A stretch of DNA of 64,000 bases from Strigamia acuminata. Lineage: Eukaryota > Arthropoda > Chilopoda > Geophilomorpha > Linotaeniidae. Within the stretch, counting starts at the first letter, position 1. Each line of letters opens with the position of its first letter. Of this stretch, positions 55,301 to 64,000 are shown piece by piece. The translations under genes and the position numbers were made by a program. Below the pieces are notes generated by a model. That model had not been told where the DNA came from. It saw only the letters and a program-made list of their open reading frames with translations, and made no database searches. The DNA is taken from assembly GCA_949358305.1 (NCBI GenBank), contig OX442315.1:27058427-27122426 (forward strand), in the 5' to 3' direction.

Positions 55301-58300
55301 TGCTATACCCATCGTGACTGGTCACGCAACAAATTGACAAAAAGTGAAGCTAACTGGTTATAGCGTGTTTCTAAAGAGCATGTATAGGAAACAGTAGTAA
55401 ACACATCAGCACATGCTTTACGAACATTCCAAATACCATCTTCACATAAATATGAAAACCTAGACAACTAATAAAAAGAAAAATGTTAAAAAAAAAAAAA
55501 AAGGGAAAAAAAGGGGAAGAAAAAAAACAAAACTGTAAATGAAAGTGCAACATCAACGAGAAAATCAGCCCAAACGAATACTACTTACTAAAATTTTTTC
55601 CGACGCTTCAGTTCCAGCTAGAACGGAGCAAATAATTCCAAAATTCGCCGCACACATCTTAAAAACAATCGATACGTATTACTAATAAATCAAGTCGGGC
55701 ACGAGGTCAACTCCTACCTTTCTCACATGAAACAAACCATCCACACACAAGTTTGCAAAAGTTTTGAGAAACAATCGCTCTGTGATTTCTCTGCCGACCA
55801 TTGGGGCCATTTTACCCATTAACTGGAACGAAATACAAAACCAAAACATTTTAAACCACACCTGCTAAAATCCGTTCAGTTTATAAATTAATTTTTTTGT
55901 TTGTTTAATTTTTCCAAACCAAAAAATGTAATTGCATGATTAAAAATATGAATAACCATTCCTCCTTTAAGCCTCGAAATTATCGAAAACCAGATCAACA
56001 AGATTTGAGGTTTTATCGCAAATCGGGGCACACATAGGACAATGTATCTTTGTGCGGTTTGACAAGAGCGTTTTCCCAAAACTGCGGATAAATTATTGAT
56101 TTGCTGCTGGTGCCGCTGTTTGCTAGACACACTGTTTGCGGCCAAGGTAGAAATGATGAAGTGTAAATCCCCTGCACCCAAATCATCAATAGAGCTAATC
56201 ATCTAAAATCTCTCATCGATCTAATCCTTTCCAGAATACACATAAAATTAAAAACGCACAAGACATTAACGGAATGCAAACCAACAAGCAAAACACCTAC
56301 GATTAAAACGTTATCAATCAATTTTACTGTCCAATTTATCCGTAAATCATTCGTGCACATTTCTTTTTTTCCAGTGCAAAAATAAACTGTCAAAAGAAAT
56401 GCATTTCCGCTCATCAAAGCTGGCTGTGATATGGACTCGTATACACACCAGAGCCACTTTGATGAGCAGAAACACACCTGTCAATTTCCTAAACTCAATC
56501 TTCACTCGGATGGTGTAAAATACCAATAACGTAATCATTCCTCAACACTAATTTCGACGGAAATCAAAATTAAATTTTCCGTCTCAATAGGATCCAGTTC
56601 AGTCAGCAAGTTTGATCAAGTCCGCAGCAGCACCAGATTTGATGACAAATCAATCGCAACAAACATTCAACGCACGGAACTTGAGAACTTGCTTAAAACG
56701 AGCACCTAAATAAACAAATAAATAACACACTCGGTTGAGAGGACAAGATGACAAAACAAAATAAAAGATCTTTTATTATAGACATCGTCCAGCTCATCAA
56801 AGCTGGCTGTGATATGAATCATTTCGTCAACACATAACAGCCACTTTGAGAGCTGCAAAATGCCACCGAAAGAAAGAAAGAACGAGAGAAACAAACAGAA
56901 TCGCAAATTAAACAAATTCCAACTCTAACGAGGACTAGCGGGAGGACGGTGCTCAGTCAATTTTCAGATGAGAGTAAAAGAATTGCTCAACTCGTCAAGA
57001 TGGCTGTGATATGAGTTTCGCGTCTACACAACACAACCACATTGACGGGCGTGCAACCTTCATACGCAAGTAAATCATCATCGTAGTAATAAATAAATTA
57101 ATAAACAAATAAATAAAATAAATAATAAAATACAAATTAAATAAACAAAACAAAATAAACGGAAATAATAAAAATGAAAATCTAATCCGCATAATTCAAC
57201 TGTGTATTAAATGTTAAGATTTTTAACATCTAATAATTGTGTCGGTTTTCACCGTTCAGCTCATCAAAAATGGCTGTGATATGTTTCTAGTAGTACACAT
57301 TTCACAGCCTCTTTGATGGCTAAGCAGTGAACAAAATTAAAATGAAGAAAATCATAAAACAAAAATCTATACAACCGAAAGAAACAAAAGAATAACCGAA
57401 TTTAACAATTTTCATATTAAAACCAAACAAAATTCCATTTATAAAAAAAAGAAAACAAAATATAATAATCATAAAATAATAAATCAATAAAACGAGAACA
57501 CAGGCAACCATTTAATAAATCTGTGAACAAATAAAACCGAACAAAAAATAAAGAGAGAAATAAAAATAATTAAAAAAAAAGCAAAATTCCCAAAATTTAA
57601 ATTTCGACATTATTTTCAATCTTCAATGGCTGGCGAGCACCTAAAACAACGCATTGGGTGCGGAGGGTGGGTGAAATGCTGCAAGGTTTTGCTCATCAAA
57701 GCTGGCTGTGATAGACAGTCAGCTGGAGCTATGACAAACCAGTTTTGATGCCGAAACCCTGCACACCAACACCTCGAAGCTGTATAAAATGAATTGCCTC
57801 ATTTTAATGATGGACTCAAATGTGCTCAACATTTTCCTTGAAACGTAAAATCTCAAAACAATTCAAAATTCCGATGGAAAAAAAATCAAAGTAAAAAAAA
57901 AAAAAAATTGAAAAAATAAAACGAAAAAAACAAAAATAAAAATAAAAATCAATTAGGAAAATTTGTAAACAGATTGAATAAACAAGGGGACGGAAAACAG
58001 TCAATTTTCCGTGAAAGACAAGGTAGTGAGATGATTATCTCAAATCACATCTCACTACCCATGTCTTTCACAAAAAATGTAACTCAAATTAAGACCTCTT
58101 GAAACAATTTCAAAATAAAGTAATAAAAGAAGCAACAAATAAATAAACAAAGGGGAAGGAGGGAAACGATAACGATAATAATAGAAGAAACACAAGTGCG
58201 TTCATATAAAAAAAAAAAATGTCTGCCCGCCTCACACTTCCATTTTAATTTAAAAAAGGTGTCAAGAAATTTAGGTTAGACTTACCGCCACAGCTTCAGT

Positions 58301-61300
58301 TCGAAAATCTTCTAAACTCTCCTGATCAGACAGTCGAAGAATGATGGGACACACCTGATCTTCAACAAGACCTGAAATGTGTAAAAACAAATTATATACT
58401 ACAACTACACCCACATATATTTATACAATATATCTAAATGATGTTTTATTTCTCATCCTTTTCATTTTAAAAGGTTAAAAAGTTACCTTTATCGACTAAA
58501 TCTTGTTCCAGCATCATCAACAAGGCAGCCTGACTCGTTTTCCTCACCTGGATAATAAAACGAAACAAAACGGAATAAAACTACATCCAAAAATCACAAA
58601 ATTTACTGGCAAAATTCAAATCTCAAACACTCATCAATTTGAAAGAAAAAAAAATCCAGTAAACAATCCTAATCGCTTCCATCAACGGCCACTTGAACCG
58701 ATGTCAAAAGACCATTTTTAATAGCAACACCTTAGGCCTATCCCTGTCATTTCGCCCGCTACCCACATTACACATCTATTCAACCTTATTTCAACTGCAA
58801 TTCCCATTCAAAATTAATTTTTTTTAAATCTTATCCTTCCCACCCTCATATTGGCCGTGTTTATTCCATTTATCTATTATCAGTTTATAATTTTTTTTCC
58901 TCACCCAACAAAAAAACACCCCATTTTAATTTTATTTCGTCACAAAACACAATTAATCGGATGCAAAGAAACCTGGGTGTTTCGCTCCTGAAGGTTGTGG
59001 ACAACCGAAGGCAGTAAAAACTGAAATGCGATATGGAAGAGTCGTCCTCGATACTCGTGACACAGGACGGCAAGGTGGGGGACTTGTTCCATCAATTCAG
59101 CTCGAACACTGGGCTCTACAACAGCGAATAAAAACAAATAAAAATTACAACGAAAATATAAACACAAAAAATTACAGCGAAAATGTAATCACAAAAAATT
59201 ACAGCGAAAACATAAACACCAAAAATTACAACGAAAATATAAACACCAAAATTATATTTTTTCGTAAAAAAAAGAAAATCTTTCAATGATTTTTAATTCC
59301 TATTTTCTTCATATTCACTTCAATCAACCTTATCTCTGAACCACTTCTACATATCATTACGTAATAGCAGTTTCAACAACGCAACAATGTTTGCTCGCAC
59401 TTGTTTCTCCCAAGGAAGGAAGACTAAAACTTCCATCGAAAAAAAGAATAATTAAAAGCAACATTTTTTATATACTCTAGTCTTAACCTTTAGCCCTAAT
59501 TTATAATTGTAGCGCGGGAGATCTTTTGCTATCCAACATGGCGCCCATCTCCGAGTGCAGCTTTTAATATTTCATAACACAAAACAAAATTGAAATAATT
59601 AAAGTGTATCAAGGCTATAAGGTCCTAGCTATTATTTTTTTACAATTTGTAATTAAAATTTTAATGTTTAATACACAAAAATAACAGTACACATGCGAGA
59701 CATTCGTTTCCGAAACGAATGAAAAGGAAAACGCACACAACCGAATTTTTATTGCTTTTGTGCAGAGTTGTACTCCTAAAACTGAACAATTACACCTAAA
59801 AAAAGCTTGAAAAATCGTGTTTAAGTGATAAACATTTCCTCAAACAAGCTTGCTAAAGAAATGCCCATCCAAGAAAAAAATAAAAAAAATAAAAAAAAAT
59901 AAAAAATAAATAAAATCGCCACGTCATTAAGCCTATACTGTTCCCAAATTGAAACACAAATAAATACAACTTACTAATCAAACCAACTCACTTACCATTT
60001 ACGCGCATAATTTTCTAACTACAAAGCAATTAAACTTCAATTCAAAACGAAACATAATAGGCAATAAAAATAAATAGCTCTTAAACAGTTTGTTCATAAA
60101 ACTAATAATTAATTTCTAAAAAAAATCCAAATTTTTGCATACACCTCCACAAAACCACCATTCAACCGTCTCCATTAATTGCAAGCAAAAGGCAAACGCG
60201 AAGCATTCCAGAGGGAATAAAGTAAATGTCTCGCATGTAAAAAGACTTGTCCGACCATCCTCACCAGTTAAGTGACCAACCGACACCCATCTTATTAGAT
60301 TATCAACTCGTTGAGACCATTTTCTTCCCCTCTGACCCGTCGCAGAGTCTCTTGAGGGCCCCATCGCGAGGCCCCGTGGTCACATCCCAAAAATATAACT
60401 TTAAACTCCACCAAAAAATTAACTCTCGCTTAACCTTCGCTTTATTAAATGATAACAAATCAAATTTTACTTTCTCCAAACAACAACAACAACTGAAATT
60501 TTATCTTTACATTAACTGGTTTCCTTATTACATAATTTTTTCAACTGCCCTAACCTGTTATTAAAAGTGTGCAGTAAAACTTCACTGCTAAATCGCTTGT
60601 AATTATGCATAAAAGGAAAAGGAAAGAAAATAAATGACGTTTTGATGATGTCATTTGCTCGCACGCGAGTTATTTAATTCGCGACAAATTCACTTCAATA
60701 CCAAAAACAACAAATACAGAAAATAAAAATAAATAAAAAAATAAAATAAAATGAATACCTATATCTTCATTAAGCTTCCACAATATTTTTAAAATCGTCT
60801 CCACGTCTTCTGGACACTCCACGACACTCCTAAGCGTGTCCAGTAAATTTCTAACCACAGTTTGCCTGCCACAATAACAAAATAAAACATACATTAATTT
60901 TCATAACCAACAAAACCTTTTTTTATTACAATCACCAACAAGAAACGGTCAACCGATACTTTTCCCTCACTTTATACCAACAAATAATTTAGCAAGAGGC
61001 CACAAACTTGTTTGGTTTTCTCAATGAAGGCCCGTCACAACTCTCGGCAAACCAGCTGGCGATTACTACTATCTTCTTATGGACCCCACCACCGGCAAAG
61101 TTACCCATCAGTGCATTTGACAAGGGAGTTCTCAGGGCAGCTGGCCCGAGTCTTTTACCCCCATACACATCCTTTCTCTTTCCCTCCCACCACCCACCCG
61201 TCCTCCACAGCTTCTCTTTTCCTTTTCCCCACCCTATGTCCCAATGCGAGCGACGAGCGAGTGCAGCAACCCCTACATTCTGTGAGCAGGCCCCTTCTCC

Positions 61301-63515
61301 GGAGACATCTGCTGGCCACCGTCAACACCAGGAAGAAGGCAGGCACGCTTGGCGTCTCACCCAGAATAGTTCATGAAATGCAATCTTTCATTTCCTGGAC
61401 AGGCAAAAACTTTTTGCCCCTCCTGACTACTTTTAACTCGCAAAACTTTCACTAAATAATGGTCACTGGGGGTCTTGAGAGTCTTCATTTACAAGTCTCG
61501 CTTATCTCGCTTGAAAACTTAAGTTTCGAATTTGCTGATTTTTGCAAGAAATTCCATTCAATCGTGTAGAATTTGTCATGTGCGACTTACGGTGCAAAGG
61601 TAGTTAAATTACAACCTTCGCACATGAAATGAGTAAAACCTGTTTTACGGGGGGTTTACCGTTACAATTACAAACATCGTACACGTTACGAGTGACTTTT
61701 GGTCCCTGTTGTTCTGGTGTGCTGATAGTAATTAAAATCATAAAAAAAATTAATTTTTTTCTGTCACGTCAGCTAAAACTCAACATTTGAAATTGTTGTA
61801 GCATTTTAAGAAAAAAACCGGAAGTGTTTTTAGAGGACTTCAACACTCGGTCGCTCAATCGCGCGATTTTTTTTAATTTTAATTCTGTTAAACCTCCTTA
61901 GTCACCGTTTATATGGAGTTATAAACAATTTCCAACCAATTTTGACCATGACTACAATTTAGGAATGATTACAAGTAAAATCATCCCATTTTCGCAGCTC
62001 TTTTGAAATTAAAACAATTTTTAAACAGTTTCAAGCAAGACAACTTCAAATTAAACCAACAACATTTTTGCAATCTTCAATTCACAAGTTCATTTTTCTT
62101 TTAAATATCTTCGAATCGCGCAGAATCCAAATTTACCCGCACAACCTAATCCCTCGAAACCCATACAAAATGTATAAACAAAAACAGAATCAACAAAAAC
62201 GCATTTAATCTGTTTTAATTTCTCCGTAATCGCATTGACTCATAAGACTTTCCTTCCAGGTCGTAACTACGCAATATCCCCATTGAACAGTGCAAACGGG
62301 AAGAGAAACAACTACGCAGTGCAAGTATGAATGAGGGATCAAAAACTAGTGCCCCGTGCAGGAATCCATCGTCCGGGCCTAGGGCCAGTGCATCAACTTA
62401 GCCATTCTGATCACACAGCTGTCCTCTAGCTAGGGTGGTGGGCAGTGAGCAGCAAACATCAGCCATTGAGGTGCCACGTGCCGGCACAATGGATGGATAG
62501 ATGCTGGGCCTGAATCCGCGCGAGCCACGACCAACTCGCTGATCCCTTGCAAATGCAACTTGGCCAAAGTGACCACCATATATTTCTTCAATTTCGTGCA
62601 CCCCAACCCCCTCCCTCCTCACGATTGGCATAGAGCGGCTCGAATTACACTAAAACCTGCTTCAAACAAACCGCACTTTTTTCTTCTTCTTTTTTTAGTG
62701 TTGTTGTTTTGCTCGCGATTCGAAAATATATCATTCCACTGTAAAACGAAGATTAAGAATCTCCAATTATGCACACCCGCTCAAGTTACGAACCGCGTAC
62801 AACTGTTTTCTTTGATTACCATTTATAAACGGTACCCAAACTGTTTTAACAAGGTTTAACAGAAGCCACATTCACAAATGCACGTTAAACATGTTTTTTT
62901 GTTGTTTAAATGTCGTGCGCATGCCCACTGCGACTGAAAACAGAGCAAATCGGTCACCGTTTAAGTTAGATCGAAACAAGCAGTTGTTTAAAATGCTGTT
63001 TAGCCTAAATGACATTATAAATGCGTCTAGAGTATTGTCTTATTTATATAGTTACCGACTCAAATTTTCCAATGTTGATGATTTGCAGTCCTCATCTAAC
63101 CGATAATTTTGCTTTCAAAAACTCAAAATCACGAGTTGAAGCTGCGGGTTCTCATGGATTCTAAGTCACGACCGGTTGGACCGAGCCAAATACTCCGGCG
63201 ACCTTTGACCCGGTGATAAATAGTATATGCCCGAAAAATCAAACTCTGACGCGAAACTCGCGAAATCTCGTTTAATCACGCGTAACTTATTCCTAGCAGA
63301 TCGGTGAATCAGAAATGTACTCATTCATAAATGAGATAATGGTTGTGTTCCGTGTTGTGATGATAACTCGATTCAACAAAACAAGTGTTTATTTTACCTT
63401 TCAAATATGTTGTCACTATCGGCGTATTTTTTCAGCTTCGCCAAAGGAGTGAGCAATTCATCAGAGGACGATTCCTTGTGTTCTTCCTCCATAGCCATTT
63501 TGAGATCCGATTCGT
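52322..63515 (-). CDS. PPP4R1: Protein phosphatase 4 regulatory subunit 1 (at least 1009 aa; N-terminal exon probably outside)
   Basis: Nineteen exons on the minus strand: 63515-63398, 60865-60759, 59115-58973, 58547-58487, 58371-58286, 55822-55718, 55657-55589, 55467-55309, 55233-55121, 55046-54415, 54353-54246, 54188-54030, 53968-53802, 53697-53338, 53253-53032, 52970-52855, 52782-52622, 52550-52405 and 52336-52322. The product is a HEAT-repeat scaffold: LLTPLAKLKKYADSDNIFER, VRAELMEQVPHLAVL, VRKTSQAALLMMLEQDL, GKMAPMVGREITERL, then a disordered acidic insert, NSFHYWRIPIPELELDIDI, CAYSLPAVAMTLGRKNWPIL and NWRFRLELAEQLGQL. It binds the PP4 catalytic subunit. An ATG at 63498 gives 1009 aa. 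The acidic ESDLK codons before it are open, so translation may begin further upstream, beyond the window. Introns after 55121 and 54246 appear to use GC donors. Confidence 0.94.
56395..56475 (-). ncRNA. mir-2: microRNA precursor mir-2 (third copy)
   Basis: The 3' arm at 56431-56409 carries the same 23-base mature sequence. The 5' arm is CTCATCAAAGTGGCTCTGGT, and TTTCTGC/GCGGAAA closes the base. It is the last recognisable member of the cluster. Confidence 0.97.
56605..56693 (-). ncRNA. Candidate extra hairpin in the cluster, identity unknown
   Basis: On the minus strand AGCAAGTTCTCAAGTTCCG pairs with GGACTTGATCAAACTTGCT: eight perfect pairs, a small internal loop, five more pairs, then further pairing after a one-base bulge. 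The total length of 89 nt is right for a pre-miRNA. It lies midway between two mir-2 copies. It has no miR-2 seed and I know no miRNA of this sequence. A decayed cluster member, a new miRNA or chance are all possible. Confidence 0.3.
56780..56866 (-). ncRNA. mir-2: microRNA precursor mir-2 (second copy)
   Basis: The 3' arm at 56814-56792 is identical to that of the first mir-2 copy over 23 bases. The 5' arm is different (CAGCTCTCAAAGTGGCTGTT), which shows an independent precursor rather than a recent duplication. Confidence 0.97.
56965..57062 (-). ncRNA. mir-13b: microRNA precursor mir-13 (mir-13b-like)
   Basis: The 3' arm at 57011-56990 begins TATCACAGCCATCTTGACGA and ends in GT, matching miR-13b except for one T-to-C change after CCAT. 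The 5' arm GCCCGTCAATGTGGTTGTGT pairs with it, with a loop rich in CGCG. Confidence 0.94.
57243..57330 (-). ncRNA. mir-13a: microRNA precursor mir-13 (mir-13a-like)
   Basis: The 3' arm at 57281-57259 begins TATCACAGCCATTTTTGATG. Against the usual miR-13a it has five T instead of four after CCA, outside the seed. The 5' arm GCCATCAAAGAGGCTGTGAA pairs with it. It shares the ATCACAG seed with miR-2. Confidence 0.93.
57679..57766 (-). ncRNA. mir-2: microRNA precursor mir-2 (first copy)
   Basis: The 3' arm at 57713-57691 begins TATCACAGCCAGCTTTGATG, the standard miR-2 sequence with seed ATCACAG. The 5' arm GCATCAAAACTGGTTTGTCA pairs with it, and the outer stem GCAGGGTTT/AAAACCTTGC extends the hairpin. 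The miR-2 family is known in Drosophila for repressing pro-apoptotic genes such as reaper, grim and hid. Confidence 0.97.
58005..58076 (-). ncRNA. mir-71: microRNA precursor mir-71
   Basis: The 5' arm (mature, 58070 down to 58048) begins TGAAAGACATGGGTAGTGAG, the conserved miR-71-5p. The other arm at 58033-58011 (minus: TCTCACTACCTTGTCTTTCA...) pairs along its whole length around a short loop. miR-71 is found across protostomes but is absent from Drosophila. It is the first hairpin of the cluster. Confidence 0.97.
59141..59254. repeat. Minisatellite, 27-bp unit, about 4.2 copies
   Basis: The motif aaaattacaacgaaaata and its continuation recur every 27 bp, with substitutions such as tacaac/tacagc and ataaac/gtaatc. 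It lies in the PPP4R1 intron, beginning only 26 bp upstream (minus strand) of the splice acceptor of exon 59115-58973. Confidence 0.9.
59255..60758. other. PPP4R1 intron, no gene seen
   Basis: AT-rich except around 60190-60380, which is GC-richer. A minus-strand open frame at 60116-60364 has no recognised domain. ccaacatggcgcccatctcc at 59534-59553 resembles a YY1-type CCATNT/ATGGCG element. Confidence 0.45.
60866..63397. other. Long 5' intron of PPP4R1 with two GC-richer islands
   Basis: 2.5 kb. Islands at about 61010-61460 and 62240-62660 stand out from the AT-rich background. Neither encodes a recognisable protein on either strand. They could be an alternative promoter or leader exon, or old transposon pieces. 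A short stem-loop (GTGCAAAGGT...ACCTTCGCAC) lies near 61585-61616. Confidence 0.4.
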
Positions 63516-64000
63516 CTGCGCAAAATATAAGAGAAACTTCTATTAAATCACAGTAAAAACTTGAAGAAACAAACGTATTTCTCTCTCATTCAGGTCATTA
63601 ACCTGCAGTCGGCCTCAATAACAACAAAACTACGGAGCATTAACTCGAACACGTAACTTCTCCCATCAAATCAAGCAATTTTTTCTCTCTAATGACGTGG
63701 TATAAACCATTTCACTGGGGCATAAAATAAAGAAAAGCCACTAGAGGTTAGGGGTAAAATGGAAAACAAGAAAAGCCGTTCGCATTTCTCCATCTCGGGG
63801 GAATAACCAAAACCTCCTTTTCTAAAATACTCAACAGCCCCAACATCAAACCATGAATTCGCCTCCCCCTTTCATTTCAAACCTTATTTTCCTAAATAAA
63901 ACAAATAAATAAATTATACTATAACTAAAAAATATTTTTTGACTGCTCTGCTTCGATCATTCCACCCAACTAATCGCATTCCCTGCTTTAATTCACAGCT
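63516..64000. other. Upstream intron or leader of PPP4R1, no exon recognised
   Basis: Exon 63515-63398 begins at a good acceptor (gcgcag), so at least one more 5' exon lies further upstream. I found no convincing donor-bounded exon in these 485 bp; it probably lies outside. Confidence 0.45.

Larger units (their letters stand above)
55823..58285 (-). other. PPP4R1 intron hosting the microRNA cluster
   Basis: The 2.46-kb intron between exons 58371-58286 and 55822-55718 carries six microRNA hairpins on the host strand, in the order mir-71, mir-2, mir-13, mir-13, mir-2, mir-2. They are spaced 200-450 bp apart in AT-rich filler. The cluster should be released from the PPP4R1 pre-mRNA or from its own promoter. 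Confidence 0.93.

Noticed and set aside
56196-58076. The recurring gctcatcaaagctggctgtg blocks as a dispersed repeat or satellite
   Set aside because: Each copy is half of a distinct hairpin with a different opposite arm, and the conserved part is the miR-2/miR-13 mature sequence.
1-64000. CRISPR arrays, bacterial operons or horizontally transferred genes
   Set aside because: No spaced direct repeats of CRISPR form. All recognisable genes are intron-bearing or typical animal genes, with codon use in line with each other.

Overview
The window is AT-rich nuclear DNA from an animal, almost certainly an insect. Every conserved gene is split by short GT-AG introns (down to about 46 bp) with arthropod-type proteins. 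There is a BEL/Pao LTR retroelement, and one intron carries a miR-71/miR-2/miR-13 microRNA cluster. The presence of miR-71 argues against Drosophila, which has lost it; I cannot name the order from sequence alone, and a beetle or another non-dipteran insect would fit. There are no operons, CRISPR arrays or bacterial genes.

Layout. 1-4701: 3' half of a BEL/Pao element with one long open gag-pol frame and its 3' LTR. 4702-7700: repeat-rich DNA with two minisatellites. 7720-8741 (-): a secreted protein made of Tyr-Lys-Pro-Ser repeats. 13.8-15.4 kb (-): glycogen-targeting subunit of protein phosphatase 1. 16.5-18.1 kb (-): mitochondrial phenylalanyl-tRNA synthetase. 18.3-18.8 kb (+): ISD11/LYRM4. 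19.5-23.3 kb (+): SNRK kinase. 24.8-25.3 kb (-): TMEM170. 25.8-27.1 kb (+): CFDP1/Yeti. 31.6-38.8 kb (+): p130Cas with two alternative first exons. 39.2-42.9 kb (-): pyruvate dehydrogenase phosphatase regulatory subunit. 44.9-51.1 kb (+): a NACHT-WD-repeat protein. 52.3-63.5 kb (-): protein phosphatase 4 regulatory subunit 1, whose 2.5-kb intron holds six microRNA hairpins on the same strand.

I rebuilt exon structures by matching GT/GC-AG sites and codon phase. All exon phases close and the rebuilt lengths fit the families: FARS2 440 aa, ISD11 91, SNRK 861, TMEM170 133, CFDP1 262, p130Cas 788 or 784, PDPR 897, NACHT-WD 1297, and PPP4R1 at least 1009.

The most interesting result is gene order. 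PPP1R3-FARS2-LYRM4 (the last two head to head) and TMEM170-CFDP1-BCAR1 are, from what I know of the human map, also neighbours at human 6p25.1 and 16q23.1. The window therefore seems to hold two microsynteny blocks retained since early bilaterians. Other points of interest are two probable GC-AG introns in PPP4R1, a mussel-foot-protein-like repeat protein, a NACHT-WD protein with an N-terminal acylation signature, and a possible extra hairpin inside the microRNA cluster.
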